DNA from: an uncultured Peptococcaceae bacterium
GTDB lineage: Bacteria; Bacillota; Peptococcia; Peptococcales; Peptococcaceae
Direction of reading: 5' to 3'
NCBI GenBank assembly: GCA_902462325.1
Contig: CABQBF010000024.1
Location: 1-24,791, forward strand
DNA: 24,791 nt
The position numbers and the translations under genes are program-made. Shown one piece after another: positions 6,307-14,165 of the stretch. Under the pieces are notes generated by a model. It had not been told where the DNA came from. It searched no databases and worked only from the letters and a program-made list of their open reading frames with translations. Within the stretch, counting starts at the first letter, position 1, and the number at the start of each line of letters is the position of its first letter.

Positions 6307-7968
6307 TTACTGATTTGGCTCCGTTACCATATCGTCCAAAGCATGACCGCCCAAAACGATTGGCAAGCACAAATCATCAGGGTCGATGGCAATTTCAATA
6401 ATAGAGAACCGTCCATTGCCAAAAGCTTCTTTCAGCACAGACGTTGCTTCTTCCTTACTCAGAATCTGATAGCCAGCCGCCCCATAGGCTTTAGCCAAAT
6501 CCATAAAGTTTACCGATTTGCCGAAATGCACACCGCTGTAGCGCTGTCCGCTATAATGATATTGCAGTTGACGCACCATACCCAGCACATTATTGTTGAA
6601 CACCATAATCTTGATCGGCAAATCCTGTTCTAAAATGGTCCCCAGCTCATGCATACACATCTGGAAGCTGCCGTCTCCAGTTACTGCGATTACCAGATTA
6701 TCGGGGCAAGCAATCTGCGCACCCACAGCCGCTGGAATTCCATAACCCATAGTGCCTAACCCGCCAGAGCTGATAAATTTACGCGGTGTGGTAAAATTAT
6801 AGCTGTTAGCTGTCCACACCTGATGTTGACCCACATCGGTAGTAATGATGGTTTTTTCCTTATCCACCAATGTTTCCACCAACTGCATGGTCCATGGCAC
6901 ATTAATACCGTCCGACATAGGCAGTGGAATAGGCGGATACAACGATTGGCACACAACCAAATCGCTCTGTTTTTCCAGTTGCGCGTTCAAGTCCACCAAC
7001 ACCGAGCGCAAATCACCGACGATTGGAATGTTAATTTCCACGTTTTTGCCGATTTCCGCCGGGTCTACATCCACATGAATGATTTCCGCATTAGGCGCAA
7101 AGCTTTCGGCAGTGCTGATAACACGGTCGTCAAACCGCATTCCCAAAGCCAGCAGGCAATCGCAATCCTGCACAGCCATATTGGCCCCTTCATTGCCGTA
7201 GGTACCCAGCATGCCCAAAAACCGCGGCTCATCAGCCGGATAACCGGATAGGCCCATCATAGTGGCTACTACCGTGGCATTTTTCATCTGCGCCAGCTTC
7301 ATCACCTCTGCGGTAGAGTTGCTGGCTACCACGCCGCCACCCACACAGATGACCATTTTGCGGGAAGCCTTGATAGCTTTTACCGCCCGTTTAATCATAC
7401 CCATATGGCCCGAAACAGTAGGCTTATAGCTGCGAATATCCACTTCTTTTACCGGCACATATTCTATCACCGATTGGGAAATATCTCTGGGGATATCAAT
7501 CAATACAGGACCGGGACGGCCTGTGCTGGCAATGTAGAAAGCCTCGGCAATAATGCGCGGCAAATCCTCTACACGTTGTACCAAATAGTTATGCTTAGTA
7601 ATAGGCGAGGTAATCCCGGTGATGTCTATTTCCTGAAAGGCATCGGTACCAATCATAGAACGGGAAACCTGGCCTGTAAATGCTACGATTGGAACAGAAT
7701 CCATATAGGCTGTAGCAATCCCTGTAACCAAATTGGTTGCACCAGGGCCGGAAGTCGCCAGACATACCCCTACCTTACCAGTCGCGCGGGCATAGCCGCT
7801 GGCTGCATGGGCACCACCTTGCTCGTTCCGCACCAGCACGTGATGAATATTGCTGTTCTTTAATGCGTCATAAATTTCTAACACTGCTCCGCCCGGATAG
7901 CCGAAGATGGTATCAACCCCCTGTGCTTCCAGGGCACTTATTAAAATCTGCGCTCCGTTTTGCTGCAT
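6307..7968 (-). CDS. ilvB: Acetolactate synthase large (catalytic) subunit, second copy
   Basis: This is a 553-residue ThDP enzyme that joins two pyruvates (or pyruvate and 2-oxobutyrate) to form acetolactate or acetohydroxybutyrate, the first common step to valine, leucine and isoleucine. The N-terminal domain carries GYPGGAVLEIYDAL and the catalytic Glu in RNEQGGAHAASGYARATG; the middle domain carries the FAD/quinone-like fold; the C-terminal domain has the ThDP motif beginning GDGSFQM and ending NNN about 25 residues later. The ATG at 7968 follows AGGGGTG at six bases; an in-frame GTG at 7977 lies within that RBS. It is the last gene of the operon, about 16 bases after ilvC, and no small subunit follows it. 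The first gene of the same operon encodes a second, clearly different large subunit. It could share the single IlvN or work without it. Confidence 0.93.
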   Translation of the reverse strand: MQQNGAQILISALEAQGVDTIFGYPGGAVLEIYDALKNSNIHHVLVRNEQGGAHAASGYARATGKVGVCLATSGPGATNLVTGIATAYMDSVPIVAFTGQVSRSMIGTDAFQEIDITGITSPITKHNYLVQRVEDLPRIIAEAFYIASTGRPGPVLIDIPRDISQSVIEYVPVKEVDIRSYKPTVSGHMGMIKRAVKAIKASRKMVICVGGGVVASNSTAEVMKLAQMKNATVVATMMGLSGYPADEPRFLGMLGTYGNEGANMAVQDCDCLLALGMRFDDRVISTAESFAPNAEIIHVDVDPAEIGKNVEINIPIVGDLRSVLVDLNAQLEKQSDLVVCQSLYPPIPLPMSDGINVPWTMQLVETLVDKEKTIITTDVGQHQVWTANSYNFTTPRKFISSGGLGTMGYGIPAAVGAQIACPDNLVIAVTGDGSFQMCMHELGTILEQDLPIKIMVFNNNVLGMVRQLQYHYSGQRYSGVHFGKSVNFMDLAKAYGAAGYQILSKEEATSVLKEAFGNGRFSIIEIAIDPDDLCLPIVLGGHALDDMVTEPNQ

Positions 7969-7984
7969 GTAGTTCACCCCTAAA

Positions 7985-8977
7985 TTATTTCTGTAACCAA
8001 GGCATTTTATCTCTTAATTCTTTCCCTACTTTTTCAATCTGATGATCGGCTACAATAGCGCGCATCCGGTTGAAGGATGGACGTCCAGCCTGGTTTTCCA
8101 AAATCCAGTTTTTCGCAAATACACCAGTCTGAATATCGGTTAAGATGCGTTTCATTTCTTTCTTGGTTTCTTCTGTTACAACACGAGGACCGCTTACATA
8201 ATCGCCGTATTCGGCTGTATCACTTACGGAGTAATGCATGTATTCCAGACCGCCTACATACATCAAATCTACAATCAATTTTAATTCATGGAAGCATTCA
8301 AAATAAGCGCTTTCCGGCTGATAGCCTGCTTCTACCAAGGTTTCAAAGCCAGCCTGTACCAGCGCGCTAATCCCGCCGCACAGAATTGCCTGTTCACCGA
8401 ACAAGTCGGTTTCGGTTTCTTCTTTGAAGGTGGTCTGCAGTACGCCTGCTTTTGTGCAGCCTACTGCTCTGGCAAAGGCCAATGCAATATTTTTGCAGTT
8501 GCCGGTAGCGTCCTGTTCCACTGCTACTAAACCCGGTACGCCAGTCCCCTGCTGTACTGCTTTCCGGAAGCTATGACCTGGAGATTTTGGTGCTACCATG
8601 AATACATCCACATCGGCTGGAGGTACAATCTGTTTGAAGTGAATATTAAAGCCGTGAGAGAAGCTCAACGCTTTGCCTGCGCTCATATGAGGCGCGATTT
8701 CATTGCGGTATACTTCCGCCTGTTTTTCATCTGGGATTAAAACATGGATGATATCTGCCTTTTCAGCAGCTTCTGCCACAGTCATAACCTGCAAACCGTC
8801 TTCTTCTACTTTAGCCCAGGTCTTGCTGCCTTTGCGCAGACCAACGATTACCTGCATCCCAGCATCACGCAGGTTCTGTGCCTGCGCATGACCCTGGCTG
8901 CCGTAGCCGATAACTGCGATTGTTTTCCCGTTTAAATATTCTAAATTTGCATCCTGATCATAATACATAACTGCCAT
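7985..8977 (-). CDS. ilvC: Ketol-acid reductoisomerase
   Basis: This 330-residue enzyme has the normal class I (short) KARI length. It isomerises and reduces acetolactate with NADPH to dihydroxyisovalerate, and acetohydroxybutyrate to the isoleucine precursor. Visible parts: the Rossmann motif GYGSQGHAQAQNL, the cofactor-specificity loop LRKGSKTW (Arg/Ser residues of the NADPH type), the VAPKSPGHSFR signature, and the C-terminal knotted domain with the Mg2+/substrate acidic residues in KEETETDLFGEQ and the later FECFHELKLIVDLMYVGG helix. The ATG has GGGAGG upstream at about ten bases. A longer 190-base spacer separates it from ilvN upstream, whereas ilvB copy two follows it closely. Assignment is secure. 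Confidence 0.97.
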   Translation of the reverse strand: MAVMYYDQDANLEYLNGKTIAVIGYGSQGHAQAQNLRDAGMQVIVGLRKGSKTWAKVEEDGLQVMTVAEAAEKADIIHVLIPDEKQAEVYRNEIAPHMSAGKALSFSHGFNIHFKQIVPPADVDVFMVAPKSPGHSFRKAVQQGTGVPGLVAVEQDATGNCKNIALAFARAVGCTKAGVLQTTFKEETETDLFGEQAILCGGISALVQAGFETLVEAGYQPESAYFECFHELKLIVDLMYVGGLEYMHYSVSDTAEYGDYVSGPRVVTEETKKEMKRILTDIQTGVFAKNWILENQAGRPSFNRMRAIVADHQIEKVGKELRDKMPWLQK

Positions 8978-9169
8978 TTTTCATTTCCTCCCAAATTTGA
9001 AAAATTAAATTTATGTGCAAACAAAATTGCTTTTGTTTCCGCGCAATCCTAATAACACCCTGTTCTTTTGAACCCGACATATCGTTCTGGCAAACCAGTG
9101 CGAACTTCTACGCAAGGCATGCCCTGCAAAAAACAACGACGTCAGACGCAAAAATAACAAGTCCGACTA

Positions 9170-9655
9170 CTACTTATCCTTGGGGCTGCGCACCATCGCC
9201 GATATCCCCGTCTTCACAATTTCCTGAATGCCGAAAGGCTGCAGCGATTTCAAAATTGCATCAATCTTGGATTCATCGCCGGTGGCTTCAATAATCAAAG
9301 AGCGACGGCCAATATCGATAATTCTAGCCCGGAAAATATCCATCAGCTGAATGATTTCCCCTCTGGTTTCTCTATCTGCCGCTACCCGCACCAACAGCAG
9401 TTGACGGCATACAGTGTCGTCGTTGGTCAAATCGTTCACTTTGATGACATCTACCAGTTTGTGCAGTTGTTTGGTCACCTGCTCAATCGTTTTTTCATCG
9501 CCGTCTACCACGATGGTCATACGGGAAATGGTTTTATCTTCTGTATCGCTTACCACCAAGCTGTCAATGTTGTATCCTCTTCTGGAGAACAGATTGGATA
9601 CTTTGGCCAGTACGCCAGGATTATTCTCTACTAAAACTGCTACCTTATGCTTCAT
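9170..9655 (-). CDS. ilvN: Acetolactate synthase small (regulatory) subunit
   Basis: This 161-residue protein opens with an ACT domain (HKVAVLVENNPGVLAKVSNL, then FSRRGYNIDSLVVS), the usual valine-binding feedback module. The C-terminal half (VRVAADRETRGEIIQLMDIF, EATGDESKIDAILKSLQPFG) is the second ACT-like domain typical of IlvN/IlvH. It binds the catalytic subunit, raises its activity and confers end-product inhibition. It starts four bases after the stop of the first ilvB, with the GGGGGAG RBS inside the end of that gene, so the two are translationally coupled. This is the only small-subunit gene in an operon with two large subunits. Confidence 0.96.
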   Translation of the reverse strand: MKHKVAVLVENNPGVLAKVSNLFSRRGYNIDSLVVSDTEDKTISRMTIVVDGDEKTIEQVTKQLHKLVDVIKVNDLTNDDTVCRQLLLVRVAADRETRGEIIQLMDIFRARIIDIGRRSLIIEATGDESKIDAILKSLQPFGIQEIVKTGISAMVRSPKDK

Positions 9656-9659
9656 ATCT

Positions 9660-11333
9660 CTACTCCCCCACTACAATATCATCCAGCCCTTTGCCGGCCG
9701 GTACCATTGGATATACATCGGCGTCTGCATCAATCCGGAAGTCGATAAACCAGCCTTCCTTGCTGGTTAATGCCGCCGCCAGTTTTTCATCACACTGCGC
9801 CAATGCATCAATGCGCATATAGTTCAAATCGTAAGCCGCTGCCAGCTTGCGCCAGTCGGGTGCGCTGTCCAGAATAGTTTCTGAATAGTTTTCATCGTAG
9901 AACATCTTCTGCCACTGATGCACCATACCCAAGAAGCCATTGTTCATCAAACAAATTTTGATAGGCAGCTTGAATTTCTTCATGATGGCCAGCTCCTGCA
10001 TATTCATCTGGAAACTGCCGTCGCCGGTAATCAAAATCACGTTACGGTCTGGGAATCCAAACTGAGTACCAATGGCTGCAGGGAATCCGAAGCCCATGGT
10101 GCCTAAGCCGCCGGAAGTGATAAACTGTCTTGGACCGGCCACATTTAAGAACAGTGCCGCCCACATCTGGTGTTGGCCAACGTCCGTCACTACAACGGTG
10201 TTTTCATCTACATACTTATCAATAAACGCAAAGGTTTCCTTTGGCGGCAGTACACTGCCAGCCGGTGATTGAATCTCATAACGGCTCTGCTGCACCTCAT
10301 CCATCCAATCTTTGTGCTGACACTGCGGCAGCGCTTCCAGCAGCGCGTCTAAGAAATCAGCACTGTCTGCCACCAATGGATAGCCCACCGTTACCGTTTT
10401 ACCAATTTCCGCCGCGTCAATATCCACGTGTACAATCATCTTGGCGTTGGGCGCAAAGCTGCTGACATTACTGGTTACGCGGTCGTCGAAGCGCATCCCC
10501 ACCGCCACCAGACAGTCGCAGTGCTGGATGGTATAGTTGGCTTCCACGGTACCGTGCATCCCTGGCATGCCTAAATCGTAAATATTGCCGGCTGGGAACA
10601 CGCCCCGCCCCATCAACGTGGTGGATACCGGCATATCGGCCTTTTGCGCAATTTCATACAGCACGTCCCGATTTTTTAAACGGTTGTTGACGCCACCGCC
10701 CACAACCAGCATCGGCTTTTCCGCCTTTTGAATAAACTGGGCTACCTTGTTGACCTGCTCTTTGTTCACTTGGCAGGGCTTATATTTCATCATAATGCGG
10801 TTGCGCACTGTGCCATTGTCATAAGGCACCTGCACATCCTGCACAAATACATCTTTAGGAATGTCAATCACCACTGGTCCCGGACGGCCTGTGCTGGCTA
10901 CAAAGAACGCCTCAGCCACAATATCGGGCAGTTGCGCCGCATCGGTAACCGCATAGGTATGTTTACAAATTGGCTGACAGATGCCTGTCATGTGAGCTTC
11001 CTGGAACCCGTCTTTCCCTAATAATTCTTTTACAACCTGCCCCATAATACACACCATCGGAATGGAGTCCATATTAGCGGTGGCGATACCAGTCACCAAA
11101 TTGGTAGCCCCCGGCCCGGACGTTGCAAAACAAACGCCCACCTTGCCAGTTGCGCGGGCATAACCATCGGCTGCATGGGCAGCACCCTGTTCATGTCTGG
11201 TCAGAATATGCTTAATATTGGGAAAATGCTTCAGCCGGTCGTACAGTGGGATAACTACCCCGCCTGGAAGACCGAACACCACATCAACATCATGCGCTTC
11301 TAAACAATGCAGTAAGATATCTGCTCCTAACAC
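9660..11333 (-). CDS. ilvB: Acetolactate synthase large (catalytic) subunit, first copy
   Basis: This 557-residue ThDP-dependent acetolactate synthase is the partner of the IlvN encoded immediately downstream. Hallmarks are FGLPGGVVIPLYDRL, the catalytic Glu in TRHEQGAAHAADGYARATG, FATSGPGATNLVTGIA, and the C-terminal ThDP motif GDGSFQMNMQELAIM to MNNGFLGM. A GTG start at 11333 (VLGADILLHCLEAH) is chosen because AGGAGG lies about 11 bases upstream. A longer frame would start at a TTG at 11366 and would contain that RBS as codons. It is the first gene of the operon, behind a strong promoter and a leader of about 155 nt. Its sequence differs throughout from the second ilvB in the operon, so this is not a recent duplication. 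Confidence 0.94.
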   Translation of the reverse strand: MLGADILLHCLEAHDVDVVFGLPGGVVIPLYDRLKHFPNIKHILTRHEQGAAHAADGYARATGKVGVCFATSGPGATNLVTGIATANMDSIPMVCIMGQVVKELLGKDGFQEAHMTGICQPICKHTYAVTDAAQLPDIVAEAFFVASTGRPGPVVIDIPKDVFVQDVQVPYDNGTVRNRIMMKYKPCQVNKEQVNKVAQFIQKAEKPMLVVGGGVNNRLKNRDVLYEIAQKADMPVSTTLMGRGVFPAGNIYDLGMPGMHGTVEANYTIQHCDCLVAVGMRFDDRVTSNVSSFAPNAKMIVHVDIDAAEIGKTVTVGYPLVADSADFLDALLEALPQCQHKDWMDEVQQSRYEIQSPAGSVLPPKETFAFIDKYVDENTVVVTDVGQHQMWAALFLNVAGPRQFITSGGLGTMGFGFPAAIGTQFGFPDRNVILITGDGSFQMNMQELAIMKKFKLPIKICLMNNGFLGMVHQWQKMFYDENYSETILDSAPDWRKLAAAYDLNYMRIDALAQCDEKLAAALTSKEGWFIDFRIDADADVYPMVPAGKGLDDIVVGE

Positions 11334-11449
11334 GAAAAACAACACCTCCTGAAATATGCTCTGCAAAATCCGCTGTCAAACCTAAACTGTGCGCCCCTCT
11401 TTCTCGCAGAGTCCATATCAAATTCAAAATTAAAAAGTTTTTTCGCTAC

Positions 11450-11481
11450 TGTATCATAACAGTTTTTTCTGTTATGATACA
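11450..11481 (-). promoter_or_regulatory. Perfect 13-bp inverted repeat at the start of the ilv leader
   Basis: TGTATCATAACAG (11450-11462) and CTGTTATGATACA (11469-11481) are exact inverted copies separated by TTTTTT. It begins about seven bases after the predicted ilv transcription start. No T-run follows on either strand, so it is not an ordinary terminator. It is either an operator for a dimeric repressor or a strong 5'-end hairpin in the mRNA. The remaining leader holds a weaker CTCTGC/GCAGAG pairing shortly before the RBS. No T-box motif was seen. Confidence 0.7.
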
Positions 11482-11494
11482 AGTCATTGCACTT

Positions 11495-11523
11495 AGTATA
11501 CACTCCCCTTTTTTAAATTGCAA
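11495..11523 (-). promoter_or_regulatory. ilv operon promoter
   Basis: Minus-strand TTGCAA (11523-11518), exactly 17 bp, then TATACT (11500-11495). It is the only good promoter match seen upstream of the first ilvB. Confidence 0.75.
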
Positions 11524-11545
11524 CCATCCAAAGAAAAAAAATGAT

Positions 11546-11604
11546 AAAAAAAGCTAATACCGCCAACTATGGCTCTGTTATGCCGTTAGTCACCGGTATT
11601 TTTT
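11546..11604. terminator. Bidirectional terminator-like hairpin between divergent promoters
   Basis: AATACCG (11556-11562) pairs with CGGTATT (11594-11600), and an inner ACTATGGC/GCCGTTAGT helix strengthens it. T-runs follow on both strands (11601-11604 plus; complement of 11546-11552 minus). It lies between the ilv promoter and the DUF401 gene promoter, so no gene reads into it from close by. Confidence 0.65.
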
Positions 11605-11613
11605 CTGTCCACA

Positions 11614-11641
11614 TTGACGGTTTCAGTACTTTTGTTATACA
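11614..11641 (+). promoter_or_regulatory. Promoter of the DUF401 membrane protein gene
   Basis: TTGACG (11614-11619), 16 bp, TATACA (11636-11641) with a TGT extended element. It gives a leader of about 85 bases. Confidence 0.6.
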
Positions 11642-11734
11642 ATTTAATCATTAAATTATGCTGACCTGCAATCATTTTCCAAGATCTATACAACAAGTGA
11701 TGTTTCGTTTCCATTCAGAAAGAAGGCCGTTTTT

Positions 11735-12952
11735 ATGTATGCATTGCTGCAAATTCTCTTATCACTGCTCATCATGATTGTGCTGCTGCGCAAACACATT
11801 CACATCAGCTACGCCGTGCTGGCTTCTACTACTGTACTGTTTATGCTGTCAGGGTTGCACCTCAACCATCTGATTCAGGCGCTATATAGTACCGCCGTAA
11901 GCTGGACCACCTGGAACATGGTGTTCACTCTCTATCTGGTCATGTGTCTAGAATATCTGCTACGCACCAGCGGCATCCTCAAAAATTTCACTCAAGCCGC
12001 CGGCAATCTGTTCCATGACAATCGAGTGGTGTTAGCCTTTATGCCTGCCTTTCTGGGCCTTCTGCCCTCGCTGGGCGGCGCTATCTTCTCTGCGCCAATG
12101 GTAGAAGAAGCAGCCCAAAGCTACCAACTTTCACCAGAACGCAAAACCGCTATCAACTACTGGTTCCGCCATATGTGGGAGTTTTGCAACCCCATTTTGC
12201 CATCTATGCTGCTGGCCGCATCCTTCACCGCTATCCCCATTGGCAAAATTGTCGGCCATCAATTTGTATTGTCCTTTGCCGCTATTTTGATTGGCGCAGT
12301 CATCTTACTGCGCGGCAAAGAATTTACACCTAGTGGTCAAGCTGTATGCAGCACATCCACCGACTCCAAAAAACAACAAATCAAAGCTGTTGTTCTGGCT
12401 ATCGGCCCAATTCTGCTTAACGTATTTCTGGTTACAGTTTGTAATCTCAATACCACCCTGTCCATGCTACTCATTGTGCTGTTGCTGGCCTTTTTGCTGC
12501 ATTACCAACCCAAACAATACGGACTAATGCTACGCGACGCGCTCAATCTGCCTATTATCAATAGCATTCTGGCTATTTTATTTTTTCAGGGAATGCTCTA
12601 CGCCACCAGCACCATCAATGGTCTCATTGAATTTTTCCAAGCATCGGGCATCTCTCCGGCAGCCGTGGTGTACCTGACCGCCTTCTTTATGGGCTTACTA
12701 ACCGGACTACCTCAAGGGTTTGCGGCTATCGCCTTTCCGCTGGTTGTACCTATGCTGGGAGCAAGCAACTTGGACGGCTTAGCCCTCACCTATATTTGCG
12801 GCTTAACCGGCGTCATGCTCTCGCCAGCCCATCTTTGCCTGATTGTTACCATCGAATATTTTCATGCCAGCCTATTTTCATCTCTAAAACCTATCACCCT
12901 GGCACAATGTTTGTTGCTAGGCTTCACCTTTTTATGGATGACAGTTTTTTAA
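11735..12952 (+). CDS. DUF401-family integral membrane protein, probable permease
   Basis: This 405-residue, very hydrophobic protein has about ten predicted membrane segments. The clearest family mark is FMPAFLGLLPSLGGAIFSAP (residues about 105-124), followed by a conserved charged helix (ERKTAINYWFRHMWEFCNPI) and a repeat-like second half with FFMGLLTGLPQGFAAIAFPL and ICGLTGVMLSPAHLCLIVT. This layout fits the DUF401 group, distantly related to anion/gluconate-type permeases. The substrate is not known. The ATG is preceded by GAAAGAAGG at suitable distance. It is transcribed divergently from the ilv operon; a role in moving an organic acid or amino acid linked to that pathway is only a suggestion from position. 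No obvious terminator follows it on the plus strand. Confidence 0.75.
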   Translation: MYALLQILLSLLIMIVLLRKHIHISYAVLASTTVLFMLSGLHLNHLIQALYSTAVSWTTWNMVFTLYLVMCLEYLLRTSGILKNFTQAAGNLFHDNRVVLAFMPAFLGLLPSLGGAIFSAPMVEEAAQSYQLSPERKTAINYWFRHMWEFCNPILPSMLLAASFTAIPIGKIVGHQFVLSFAAILIGAVILLRGKEFTPSGQAVCSTSTDSKKQQIKAVVLAIGPILLNVFLVTVCNLNTTLSMLLIVLLLAFLLHYQPKQYGLMLRDALNLPIINSILAILFFQGMLYATSTINGLIEFFQASGISPAAVVYLTAFFMGLLTGLPQGFAAIAFPLVVPMLGASNLDGLALTYICGLTGVMLSPAHLCLIVTIEYFHASLFSSLKPITLAQCLLLGFTFLWMTVF

Positions 12953-13133
12953 TCTGTTTGCTATATACCGTTTCTATTTGCCTTTATAGACAGAAAGTTA
13001 GCTGAGCAAAAGCTTTATTATATTTATACGACTGTTGGGCAAATAAACTTTTACGCATTTAATTATATTTGTTCATTCTACACACTTTTCCGACGGGGTA
13101 CAAATCGAAATTTTGACAAAGATCGCCCCATAC
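12953..13133. other. Intergenic stretch without a recognisable gene
   Basis: AT-rich sequence with frequent stops in all frames. A weak interrupted inverted repeat (TCTGT...ACAGA, CTATA...TATAG, about 12955-12996) follows the DUF401 gene but lacks a T-run. Nothing else is supported. Confidence 0.4.
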
Positions 13134-13164
13134 AAAAAGGCCTGCCCGCAATTTGCGAACAGGC
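13134..13164 (-). terminator. Minus-strand terminator below the decayed hypothetical gene
   Basis: Minus-strand GCCTG (13164-13160) pairs with CAGGC (13144-13140), an inner CGCA/TGCG helix adds four pairs, and CTTTTT follows. About 155 bases of gene-less sequence separate it from the end of the pseudogene at 13321. Confidence 0.65.
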
Positions 13165-13320
13165 GTAAACAAGCTACGTCCACTCAGCTACTTAGCACAA
13201 ATACATCGTCGGTGTCTTATTTTTTTCAAAAATCAACGTTATAGCCATAGTATTAAGATAAGCTCGCATCACTATATTGGCGACGATTTATGGCTAGATA
13301 GGTTTTATCAGTTCCCAGCA

Positions 13321-13969
13321 TCAGTGTTCTATTTTAAGCGCATGTCTTTCCTGATCAGATTGCTGAAAAAAGTCCTTTCAATTTTCTATAGTGAAGATTC
13401 TTCTTTTCTCGCAACTCTTTTTCATGTTACAGACCGGAACGATAACTCCACACTTTTTTATATCTTCTATCAGCAGCCAAAGGGATTTCAACTTGACATT
13501 CAAAATCAGAAATTTCTTTCGGCAAGAAAAATTTATAATGGTATTCTTTGGTTTTTCGCTTCAGTATCGTAAAATGATTATCAGCTTCCTCTGTTAGTAT
13601 ATTCTTGGGAACATTAATATTACAATATAACTCCATATCTCCGTTTTTTTCAGAAAACAGTTCCTGATTTTCAGCAATCAGCGTAATGTCGTATAAACGT
13701 TACTCATCACTTTCTGAAAAAATGATTGCTGTTACGGTCACTTGAAAAAAATCTTCCTCCGCCCAACTCTCACCAACAATGCAGGGCTCTCCTATTTCAT
13801 TCATAATAAATTCCTCATCGGGTGAACCAAAGAATAAAAATCCCATTACATATACAAAAAACATTTTTCCGAACAATAGCAAAAAGAGCAGCAAAATTAA
13901 ACTTACTATTTTCAATGCTTTATAGTAGGTTGGTTCTCCTTTATAGAGTAACAACGATTCAAAACTCAA
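13321..13969 (-). pseudogene. Hypothetical membrane-anchored protein broken by two in-frame TAA codons
   Basis: One reading frame runs from about 13969 to a TGA at 13321 but is cut by TAA at 13700-13702 and TAA at 13427-13429. Reading through both gives about 215 residues: one or two membrane helices near the start (ALKIVSLILLLFLLLFGKMF, then FVYVMGFLFFG), then a soluble region (SPDEEFIMNEIGEPCIVGES; DITLIAENQELFSEKNGDME; VPKNILTEEADNHF) and a charged helical tail (HEKELREKKNLHYRKLKGLF). No frameshift is needed, so decay is recent or the stops are recoded; decay is far more likely. No clean ATG with RBS opens the frame, although an extended -10 (TGCTACAAT, 13999-13994) lies upstream. The protein family is not recognised. 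Confidence 0.6.
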
Positions 13970-14094
13970 ATTTAGGGCAACGTTATAATAAAAATTGTAG
14001 CACTATTTTACTGCATTAAATATTTAATATTATACAGTATTAAATGAACTATTTAGCTAAATTTCGCAATAAACAAATTCATGTTGGTGCAAGC

Positions 14095-14132
14095 AAAAAG
14101 GCGCTGGAATAGGTTCATTCCAGCGCCTTTTT
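14095..14132 (-). terminator. Terminator of the uvrB-uvrA operon
   Basis: A perfect 16-bp stem, AAAAAGGCGCTGGAAT (14095-14110) with its complement (14117-14132), ends in T5 on both strands. It lies about 35 bases after the uvrA stop and would also block transcription from the plus strand. Confidence 0.9.
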
Positions 14133-14165
14133 CATGACTGCATCGTCAGTGACTAGAAGAAGGTA

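Noticed and set aside
11336..11422. A 28-codon uORF (starting MDSARKRG) in the ilv leader that overlaps the start of the first ilvB
   Set aside because: No RBS precedes its ATG and it lacks a run of branched-chain codons expected of an attenuator peptide.
11334..11490. T-box riboswitch in the ilv leader
   Set aside because: No T-box core motif (AGGGTGG-type) or specifier/antiterminator arrangement was seen, and the leader of about 155 nt is short for one.
13153..13572. A 139-residue plus-strand reading frame
   Set aside because: It lies opposite the decayed minus-strand gene, has no RBS, and its residue composition is that expected of the antisense of AT-rich coding sequence.
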